From CAZOMR01 sp964580655 (lineage in GTDB: Bacteria; RBG-13-61-14; CAZOMR01): DNA of 7,730 bases. Positions 1 to 5,761 of the stretch are shown here, one piece after another. The stretch's first letter is position 1, and every line of letters starts with the position of its first letter. Position numbers and translations under genes: made by a program. The notes under the pieces are model-generated. The model did no database searches. It worked only from the letters and a program-made list of their open reading frames with translations, and was not told where the DNA came from. The stretch is from assembly GCA_964580655.1 (NCBI GenBank), contig CAZOMR010000164.1:1-7730 (forward strand), read 5' to 3'.

Positions 1-69
1 TCTCAAGAGGAGCCGTATATTTCACGGATAGTCACCATTTATGTCGCACACCCGTTCAGCTTAAGAGTC

Positions 70-97
70 TTGACATTAAAGGCGGGAATGGTTTAAC
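70..97 (+). promoter_or_regulatory. Candidate sigma-70-type promoter for the dehydrogenase-led operon
   Basis: A perfect TTGACA (70-75) is followed after 16 bases by TTTAAC (92-97), which matches four of six positions of the -10 consensus. Transcription would start near 104, giving a leader of about 24 bases before the ATG at 128. The -35 is good and the -10 is mediocre. The surrounding region (1-127) is more AT-rich than the genes and carries no convincing coding sequence, which fits an intergenic promoter region. Confidence 0.4.
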
Positions 98-113
98 TTT
101 TTCATATCTTTGC

Positions 114-118
114 GGGAG
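114..118 (+). promoter_or_regulatory. Ribosome binding site that decides the dehydrogenase start
   Basis: GGGAG lies nine bases before the ATG at 128. The reading frame also stays open upstream to a TTG at 110, but that TTG has no well-placed purine-rich sequence before it. The ATG at 128 is therefore the preferred start, giving 345 rather than 351 residues. Confidence 0.55.
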
Positions 119-127
119 AATCTATTA

Positions 128-1165
128 ATGGCCATTCCTTCCTGGGCATCAGAGGATCTTGTTAAACGTGCCATGCGGCCTCGACTCGAATTCGGCCGCG
201 GTCTTCTGGCTCCTGCCAGCCGTAACTGGGGAACCTACCTTGTCCTGACAATGCCTGAGCCATGGAAGGTTGCAGAACCAATGCTCGCCAATCCGCCGAG
301 CCATGTGCATTTTGTTGACACAATGGACCGGGATGTCCTTGAACGGCTTGAAGCCCAACTGCCGCGGGCGGATACTCTCGTGGGATTGGGAGGAGGAATG
401 TCGCTCGACATGGCCAAGTATGTGGCCTTAAAGCGGGGGGTAGAGCCTGTCCTCATTCCATCAACCGCCTCGGTTGACGCATGCGTAACAAACTCCATCG
501 CGGTAAGGGAGCACGGCAGGGTGCGCTATATCGGGTTCGTCGTGCCGCAGGTAGTCATATCTGACTTTGATTTAATGCGGAGCGCGCCGATAAACATCAA
601 CCGCGCAGGCATAGGCGACATCCTGTCCATTCACACAGGGCTCTGGGACTGGAAGGCCGGAGCAGATCAGGGGCTTATCCCTTATGATGAAGAGATAGCA
701 TGGAAGGTGTCTGAGCTCCTGGACCACCTTGAGGCCTTCGGCGAGGAGATCAGGGAGGCCGCCGATTCCGCGCTGAAATGGCTTATCCAGGCCTATGCCG
801 CAGAAAACGAGCTTTGCCTTAAGCTTGGTCACTCAAGGCCTGAGGAGGGCTCGGAGCACTACCTTGCATACAATATAGAGTATCGGACTGGCAGGGGGTA
901 TGTTCACGGAGAGCTGGTCTGCCTCGGAGTCCTTTTAATGTCTCAGGTGCAGGAAAACGATGTGGAACGCGTTCAGCGGATTCTTGCAGAAACCCGCGTC
1001 CGTTTCCAGCCGCGAGACCTCAATCTCTCTCGGACCGAGTTCGAGAATGCCCTGCTGACACTGCCGGCCTATGTCGAAAACGAGGGCCTGCCTTATTCCG
1101 TCATAAACAAAAGGCCGCTGGATGAAAAAATGATAAAAGAGTTCTGTCAGGATCTGCTATTTTAA
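128..1165 (+). CDS. Iron-containing alcohol dehydrogenase family protein, glycerol-1-phosphate dehydrogenase-like
   Basis: This is a 345-residue NAD(P)-dependent, metal-dependent dehydrogenase of the dehydroquinate synthase-like fold, probably cytoplasmic. The nucleotide-binding signature GLGGGMSLDMAK is at residues 86-97, followed by a PSTASVDA segment (111-118). Probable metal ligands are D164 in AGIGD, H244 in EEGSEH and H260 in VHGE. The order and spacing match sn-glycerol-1-phosphate dehydrogenases (EgsA/AraM) and GldA-type enzymes. The GDI...DWKAG and SRPEEGSEH blocks look closest to the glycerol-1-phosphate group, and the length is close to archaeal members. Family members reduce dihydroxyacetone phosphate or oxidise glycerol and other polyols. 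The substrate here is not determined, and a role on another sugar or cyclitol is possible. It is first in a tight plus-strand operon, 28 bases before the PIG-L gene. An in-frame TTG at 110 is the alternative start. Confidence 0.82.
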   Translation: MAIPSWASEDLVKRAMRPRLEFGRGLLAPASRNWGTYLVLTMPEPWKVAEPMLANPPSHVHFVDTMDRDVLERLEAQLPRADTLVGLGGGMSLDMAKYVALKRGVEPVLIPSTASVDACVTNSIAVREHGRVRYIGFVVPQVVISDFDLMRSAPININRAGIGDILSIHTGLWDWKAGADQGLIPYDEEIAWKVSELLDHLEAFGEEIREAADSALKWLIQAYAAENELCLKLGHSRPEEGSEHYLAYNIEYRTGRGYVHGELVCLGVLLMSQVQENDVERVQRILAETRVRFQPRDLNLSRTEFENALLTLPAYVENEGLPYSVINKRPLDEKMIKEFCQDLLF

Positions 1166-1193
1166 CAGCTACCGGGTTAAGGGGGTTTTTCAG

Positions 1194-2561
1194 ATGTATA
1201 CGGCAATGGTTATCAGTCCTCATGCGGATGATGCGGCCGCGTTCTGCGGCGCAACCCTGGCGAAGTTCGCGGACAAGGGCTTTCGCGTGATTATGGTCAG
1301 GGTAACGGATGACTGCAAGGATTCAATCGGGCTGACGCTGGAAGAAACAAGGCGCCGCAACACCGCTGAGATGCATGAAGCCGCGAAGATTCTCGGCATC
1401 TCTGAAATTGTGGACCTGGGCTTTGAGACCGACTCTCTGGCTGATGTGTCCGAGGTGGCACTGCGAGAGCGGATCGTTTACATGTTCCGCAAGTACCGTC
1501 CCTACGCGGTGTTCACTTTTGATCCCTTCGGGTTGTATGAGCCGAACATGGATCACATCCGCGTGGCACAGGCAGTAGAGGATGCCTTCTGGGTTTCCTG
1601 CTTCGATCTTCACCATCCTGAACATTTTGATGAGGGGCTTGAGCCTTTTTCAGTGTGTGAGCGCTGGTACTTTGCGCGGCACCTTTCCGACGCGAACCAT
1701 GTAGAGGATGTGTCAGAATACATGGAGAAGAAGGTCGAGGCCCTTTGCGCTCAAAAAACCATGATGAGAAATACCATCAATCAGCATCGCCTCCAGCTCA
1801 AGACCTGGGGCCGCCGGGTGCCGTGGCTTGAGAATTCAATGGAAGGCGATATGAGGCCGCTCATCGCGAGCTTCATTCAGGAGAAGGGAAACGCGGCGGC
1901 AAAGAATTTCAAGTCGGAGACCTTGGGGATGGCCTCCGGCAGAATGGGCGAGGAATTTCGCCTGGTGCGTTTCGGGGACCTTGAGGGGCTGTTCCAGGAG
2001 CTGAGTGAGCCATTGCCGGGTGCAGAGGCCCCTCCGAAGCGCGAGATGCTGGATGTGGCTCAAAAGCCTTTGTCCCGGTTTTCGGAACAACCGGAGCAGA
2101 TATTCCCCCAGGACATTAACCAGAGAATCCGGTTGATGGGACACCATCATCTTTGCATCGGGGCTTTCGAGGAACTCATCCAGGTTCCTGCTTTCCGCGC
2201 GGCCTACTCCGAGCTTATTTCCAGGGTCCAGCCGTCTCCTGATCTCCTTATAGAAACTATATATGGCTATGACATCTTCTGCTATCAATGCGGGTTTTGG
2301 TCCGATGATGAAGGCCGTTGCGTAACCGGCTGGAAGAACAAGATCACAAAGGATGCGGCTGTGCTTGAGCATCTGGGCCTGCGCACAGGGCAGGTGACGC
2401 GGCTTGCTGATTTGCAGAGGCTTCTGGCTGAAAAGCTGACACCTGCCGACCTGGAGAGATTCTGTGGAGCAGGTGAATGGAAATGTGAGTTCTATCTCCT
2501 GGGAGTGTGTCAGAAAGGGTATGAGAAGCTTAGAAAGCGTTTCGGGATCAATGGAAAATAA
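1194..2561 (+). CDS. PIG-L/LmbE-family deacetylase fused to a C-terminal DUF1284-like cysteine-rich domain
   Basis: The protein has 455 residues. Residues 1-200 are a PIG-L/LmbE domain. SPHADD (8-13) gives the expected metal ligands and base (H10, D12, D13), and NMDHIRVAQAV (118-128) supplies the downstream histidine H121. The family removes acetyl or acyl groups from amino sugars such as GlcNAc conjugates, usually with zinc. Residues ~200-305 are a linker with no family I recognise. Residues ~308-445 resemble DUF1284: RIRLMGHHHLC (311-321), then C363-x2-C366, C376, and a C-terminal C424-x6-C431-x7-C439 set. Seven cysteines in this arrangement suggest metal or iron-sulfur binding, which is inference. 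There is no signal peptide, so it is probably cytoplasmic. AAGGGGG (1179-1185) sits eight bases before the ATG. Its stop codon directly abuts the start of the transporter gene, which implies translational coupling. PIG-L proteins are usually 220-300 residues, so the extension is real extra content. Confidence 0.85.
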   Translation: MYTAMVISPHADDAAAFCGATLAKFADKGFRVIMVRVTDDCKDSIGLTLEETRRRNTAEMHEAAKILGISEIVDLGFETDSLADVSEVALRERIVYMFRKYRPYAVFTFDPFGLYEPNMDHIRVAQAVEDAFWVSCFDLHHPEHFDEGLEPFSVCERWYFARHLSDANHVEDVSEYMEKKVEALCAQKTMMRNTINQHRLQLKTWGRRVPWLENSMEGDMRPLIASFIQEKGNAAAKNFKSETLGMASGRMGEEFRLVRFGDLEGLFQELSEPLPGAEAPPKREMLDVAQKPLSRFSEQPEQIFPQDINQRIRLMGHHHLCIGAFEELIQVPAFRAAYSELISRVQPSPDLLIETIYGYDIFCYQCGFWSDDEGRCVTGWKNKITKDAAVLEHLGLRTGQVTRLADLQRLLAEKLTPADLERFCGAGEWKCEFYLLGVCQKGYEKLRKRFGINGK

Positions 2562-3905
2562 ATGACTAAAAAGACCAGAGGTTACCGTGCAAGAATTCTG
2601 ACCGCGCTCGGATTCGGGTTCTTCGTAGACAGCGCGGAAGACCTGGCCCTTCCGATGCTTGCTCCGGCAATACAGACATCCCTTAACCTCACTTATTCGA
2701 ACCTGGGCGTTATCTACGCCATCCGCACTATCTTTCAGACCTTGAGCGGCCCGTTCTGGGGCATGGCGGCTGATCGCTGGAACCGAAAGTGGATTCTGGT
2801 TATCGGGACAGGACTCTGGGGCGTCTGGACCCTGGTCTGCGGGCTGGTTACCGATTACCACCAGCTTCTTGCAGTAAGGGCTATCGCGTGTCTCGGGCTC
2901 GGGTGCTTATACCCGGCCGCGTTCAGTATGCTGGCTGATGTCTTTGGCCCGCATCAAAGAGGCAGGGCCATGGGGATTATAGGGGCCATAGGCATGTTTG
3001 GCATTGTGGCCGCGGCTCTTGGCTTCGGGCCACTGCTCGGTCTCGCGGACAAGCAGGGCCTTCCAGGTATGGGCTGGCGCCTGGCTTTCGTCATCCTGGG
3101 TCTGGCAAGCGTCATTTCCGGTATTGTCATTGCACTGCTTGTCCGAGACCCTGTACGGGGCGGCGCAGAGCCTGAGTTGGAGGAAATCATAACAGAAAAG
3201 GCGGCAGAGGAATTCCGGTTTCATATCGCGGATGTGAAGGAAGTCTTGCGAAGCCACACTGTCTTGGTAAACCTGGTCCAGGGCTCTTTTCTGATGACCA
3301 CCATCAATGCCATGTCTATTTATCTTGTAACCTGGCTCGTGAATGACCGCGAATTCTCGAATGCTGATGCGGATATGATATTCGGAGGCATGGTGCTCGC
3401 ATTGGCTGTTGGCAGTATAGTAGGCGGGCTTGTGGCGGACTGGGCGGACACACGCTGGCCCGGACAGGGCCGGATAGCTGTTTCGCAGATTTCCATCGCC
3501 CTGACCTTTCCCACCATGTGGTATCTACTAACCGCGGCCGAGAGTTTGGAGGCTATTCTCGCCTGCGGGATATTCACGGGATTCTTTCTGGAATGGACCC
3601 GGCGAGGCGTTAAACAGCCGCTGGTCCAGGCTGTTATCCGGCCGGAGCTTAGAAGCACGGCCATGGCTTTGACGGAATTCTTCCAGGGTGCCGTGGCCTC
3701 GGTGGTCGTAATTTTACTCGGCAAGTTTGCTGACAGTTTCCAAAGTCTCGGCTTGACAAGGGCTCTGCTTGTGGCTTGCGGATGCTGGGCTGTTGCTTAC
3801 CTCGTGGCAACAGCATATTACTATACATACCCGCGGGAATCAGAGAGCCTGCGACATGATATGCTCAAGCGGCGAGAGATTATTCTGGGCAAAGGAGAAA
3901 AATGA
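2562..3905 (+). CDS. Major facilitator superfamily transporter
   Basis: This is a 447-residue inner-membrane permease. By eye it has twelve hydrophobic helices in two groups of six (roughly residues 11-194 and 232-420), with a charged central loop at ~195-231. The MFS motif A is seen after helix 2 as GMAADRWNRK (67-76), and a degenerate copy follows helix 8 (GGLVADWADTRW, 288-299). Helix 1 carries acidic residues D23, E26 and D27, which could take part in proton coupling or substrate binding. The N-terminal half looks broadly like proton-coupled organic-anion or Spinster-like carriers, but substrate and direction cannot be read from sequence. The start codon immediately follows the TAA of the deacetylase gene and has only a weak ribosome site, so translation is probably coupled. 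Its own stop overlaps the next gene by four bases. The tight packing implies that it carries the substrate or product of the neighbouring enzymes. Confidence 0.9.
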   Translation: MTKKTRGYRARILTALGFGFFVDSAEDLALPMLAPAIQTSLNLTYSNLGVIYAIRTIFQTLSGPFWGMAADRWNRKWILVIGTGLWGVWTLVCGLVTDYHQLLAVRAIACLGLGCLYPAAFSMLADVFGPHQRGRAMGIIGAIGMFGIVAAALGFGPLLGLADKQGLPGMGWRLAFVILGLASVISGIVIALLVRDPVRGGAEPELEEIITEKAAEEFRFHIADVKEVLRSHTVLVNLVQGSFLMTTINAMSIYLVTWLVNDREFSNADADMIFGGMVLALAVGSIVGGLVADWADTRWPGQGRIAVSQISIALTFPTMWYLLTAAESLEAILACGIFTGFFLEWTRRGVKQPLVQAVIRPELRSTAMALTEFFQGAVASVVVILLGKFADSFQSLGLTRALLVACGCWAVAYLVATAYYYTYPRESESLRHDMLKRREIILGKGEK

Positions 3906-4942
3906 AGCTTTTGAAACCTGTCTTGATCGCTCTTTTATCTTTGCTGGGGGTGGCCGCGATTTCCTGCGCGGGAAAAACTCCGGCAATAAACACACCGAAC
4001 GGGATAGCGTCGCTTGAAAAGGTGGAGCTCGGCGGGATTAACCAATGGATATTGATCCGGGGAAAGGACAGGTCTAATCCTGTTCTTCTGTTCCTTCATG
4101 GCGGGCCGGGAGGCGCTCAGATGCCCTATGCGCATTTCTACGGCTATCCGTTGGAGGATCACTTTGTGGTGGTGCACTGGGACCAGCGTGGAGCGGGAAA
4201 ATCATTTCATCTGGATATCCCGGCGGACTCGATGAACATAGAGCAGTTTGTCTCGGACTGTCACGAGCTGGTGCAGATGCTAAGAAAGCGCTTCGGCGTG
4301 GACAAGATATACCTTATCGGCAAGTCATGGGGGACCCTGTTGGGCGTGAGGGTTGTGCATCGTTATCCTGGGCTTTTCTATGCCTATGTGGGCATGGGCC
4401 AGTGCGTTGACATGCCACAAAACGAGGCCATATCCTATCAGTTTGTCAGGGACGAGGCGAGGAAGCGGAAAAATCACCTGGCTATCAGCACGCTGAAAAT
4501 GATAGGGCCGCCTCCCTACAGGCTCACATCTGATGTGGCGGTTCAAAGAATCTGGCTGAATAAGTTCGGCGGAGTTATATATAACGAGGCTGGCAGAGAG
4601 GCCAGGATAGGGCCTTCATCCGTTGAATACACCCAACTCGATCGCATCAAGTATAAATTCGGAGGCATTTACTCTGCGGCACTCATGTGGAACGAGATCA
4701 TGACCGTCAACTTCCTGGAGCAGGCCCCGAGACTCGATCTGCCCGTATACTTCTTCACCGGTCGGCATGACTATAACACACCCTTCGAGATGGTTGAGGT
4801 TTACTACGAGGCCCTGGATGCGCCTATGGGCAAGAAAATCGTCTGGTTTGAAGACTCCGGCCATTCGCCCAACTTCGAGGAGACGGAGAAATTCGCACAA
4901 GAGATGCTAAAGGTGCTTGAGGAGACTTATCCTGGGGATTAG
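3902..4942 (+). CDS. Alpha/beta hydrolase, prolyl-iminopeptidase (S33)-like, probable lipoprotein
   Basis: The protein has 346 residues. It begins with a charged-then-hydrophobic signal (KLLKPVLIALLSLLGVAAISC) in which C22 follows A-I-S, an acceptable but imperfect lipobox. It is therefore probably a lipid-anchored envelope protein. The mature part has the complete alpha/beta hydrolase set: HGGPGG oxyanion segment (66-71), WDQRGAGKS (93-101), nucleophile S142 in GKSWG (140-144), acid D290 in TGRHD, and base H321 in DSGHSPNF. A cap region lies between about 165 and 265. HGGPG plus DQRGxGxS is characteristic of peptidase family S33. Members include proline iminopeptidases but also esterases and amidases, so substrate is open. 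The ATG overlaps the transporter stop (ATGA), with AAAGGAG at 3891-3897 only four bases upstream. It would act outside the cytoplasm, before uptake or after export by the adjacent permease. Confidence 0.87.
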   Translation: MKLLKPVLIALLSLLGVAAISCAGKTPAINTPNGIASLEKVELGGINQWILIRGKDRSNPVLLFLHGGPGGAQMPYAHFYGYPLEDHFVVVHWDQRGAGKSFHLDIPADSMNIEQFVSDCHELVQMLRKRFGVDKIYLIGKSWGTLLGVRVVHRYPGLFYAYVGMGQCVDMPQNEAISYQFVRDEARKRKNHLAISTLKMIGPPPYRLTSDVAVQRIWLNKFGGVIYNEAGREARIGPSSVEYTQLDRIKYKFGGIYSAALMWNEIMTVNFLEQAPRLDLPVYFFTGRHDYNTPFEMVEVYYEALDAPMGKKIVWFEDSGHSPNFEETEKFAQEMLKVLEETYPGD

Positions 4943-4974
4943 CTCAGAAATAAATTTTCCCCTATTTTATCTAT

Positions 4975-4980
4975 TATAAT
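4975..4980 (+). promoter_or_regulatory. Candidate -10 element before the nitroreductase-like gene
   Basis: A perfect TATAAT lies in an AT-rich 99-base gap (4943-5041) between the hydrolase and the nitroreductase-like gene. No good -35 is seen at the usual distance; the sequence there is AAATTT-like. Transcription would begin near 4987. This suggests that the fifth gene can be transcribed on its own, although read-through from the operon is also possible because no terminator is visible in the gap. Confidence 0.4.
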
Positions 4981-4997
4981 GAGCTGAAAGGGTAGAT

Positions 4998-5045
4998 ATG
5001 ACAGCGGTTAATATCAGAGAGGAATCTAAGGAGGTATTCCCATGA
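4998..5045 (+). CDS. Possible 15-codon leader ORF overlapping the nitroreductase-like start
   Basis: ATG at 4998 opens a 15-residue ORF (MTAVNIREESKEVFP). AAAGGG (4987-4992) lies five bases upstream. Its TGA (5043-5045) overlaps the ATG of the next gene as ATGA, an arrangement typical of translational coupling. It contains the next gene's own strong ribosome site (5028-5034). The peptide has no recognisable motif or run of regulatory codons. At this length it may be chance, so confidence is low. Confidence 0.22.
   Translation: MTAVNIREESKEVFP
5028..5034 (+). promoter_or_regulatory. Strong Shine-Dalgarno for the nitroreductase-like gene
   Basis: AAGGAGG, followed by T, is a near-perfect anti-16S match seven bases before the ATG at 5042. 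It supports that ATG over the in-frame ATG at 5048. It is the strongest ribosome site in the window and suggests efficient independent translation. Confidence 0.7.
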
Positions 5046-5746
5046 CTATGGAACGAAGGGCATTTCTGGAAAAAGCCGCGGCTTTGGGCGCGGGATTATT
5101 CGCGGCCTCTGAAGCATGCTCGCGGGAGAAGGCTGTTCCGTCTAATCCGGGCACTTCGAGGATCAAGGCCGCGGGCCCGGAGGTGATCGAGCTTGTGCAG
5201 TTTGAAAAAGACAGCACCTTCACTCTGGAGCATGCGCTGGTTAATCGGAGTAGCGACCGGTCGTTTATAGAAGAGAGGCTCTCGGAGGATAACATCTCGC
5301 GCTTGCTATGGGCCATGACCGGGGTCAACCGGCCTAACGGGCACCGCACAACTCCCTCGGCTGTTGCGAAATACCCGGTGGATGTTTATGTCTGCATCCC
5401 TGAAGGAACTTATATGTATGAGACGAAGAACCACAGGCTGGTGCGGGTTTTATCCGAGGACATCCGCCGTAATGTGCCTACCATCCAGCCGGGTCTGAAA
5501 AGAGCGGCCATGACAATAGTTTATGTTGCGAATGTGGACAAGGTGCCGGGCGGTGAGAAGACTATCCGGTTTGCGGACATTGAGATAGGATGCATGGTCC
5601 AGAACCTCTATCTCTCTGCCGCGTCTCTTGGTCTGGGATCATGTGTGTTCGGGCTTGTGAAATACGGCAAGGTCTCGGAACTACTTGGCCTGAAAGACGA
5701 CCAGTTGGTCCGAATCGCACAGGCGGTTGGCCCGATAAAGAAATAG
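5042..5746 (+). CDS. Tat-exported SagB/ThcOx-type nitroreductase-family flavoprotein
   Basis: The protein has 234 residues. The N-terminus has a twin-arginine signal, ERRAFLEKAAALGAGLFAA, with R5 and R6. C26 follows S-E-A, a poor lipobox, so lipid anchoring is possible but doubtful. The rest is a complete nitroreductase fold of the SagB/ThcOx type. NRSSDRSF (68-75) corresponds to the FMN-phosphate-binding R-x3-R-x-F block. HRTTPSAVAKYPVDVYV (101-117) is the characteristic R-T-x-PSA-x3-YP segment. IEIGCMVQNLYLSAASLGLGSC (180-201) is the usual C-terminal FMN and dimer helix. Such proteins bind FMN and oxidise or reduce small molecules; the best-known members oxidise azolines in peptides, but no peptide-cyclising partner is present here. 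Tat export fits a protein that folds around FMN before crossing the membrane. It follows the hydrolase by 99 bases and may have its own promoter. Confidence 0.85.
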   Translation: MTMERRAFLEKAAALGAGLFAASEACSREKAVPSNPGTSRIKAAGPEVIELVQFEKDSTFTLEHALVNRSSDRSFIEERLSEDNISRLLWAMTGVNRPNGHRTTPSAVAKYPVDVYVCIPEGTYMYETKNHRLVRVLSEDIRRNVPTIQPGLKRAAMTIVYVANVDKVPGGEKTIRFADIEIGCMVQNLYLSAASLGLGSCVFGLVKYGKVSELLGLKDDQLVRIAQAVGPIKK

Positions 5747-5761
5747 TGAGTTCCAGCAAAG

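Noticed and set aside
3..128. Open frame from the left edge ending in TAATG overlap with the dehydrogenase start
   Set aside because: About 41 codons without a stop can be chance. Codon third positions are AT-rich unlike the genes here, the peptide matches nothing I know, and a good TTGACA lies within it. A second frame (1-96) is also open, which argues for a non-coding stretch.
128..1165. Calling the first gene araM/egsA or gldA outright
   Set aside because: The metal ligands and nucleotide motif fix the superfamily, but substrate-determining residues cannot be settled by eye. The operon partners do not point to glycerol metabolism.
1836..2861. 341-codon open frame on the minus strand across the deacetylase-transporter junction
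   Set aside because: It lies opposite two genes with clear family motifs, its translation shows no recognisable domain, and long antisense frames are common in GC-rich coding DNA.
4941..4985. Six-base inverted repeat AGCTCA...TGAGCT after the hydrolase gene
   Set aside because: The stem is only six pairs, separated by 33 bases, with no T-run after it. It is too weak for a terminator, and a chance palindrome is likely.
5042..5746. A ribosomal peptide (azole) biosynthesis cluster around the SagB-like gene
   Set aside because: No YcaO cyclodehydratase, precursor peptide or dedicated ABC exporter is present, and this SagB-like protein is predicted to be exported.
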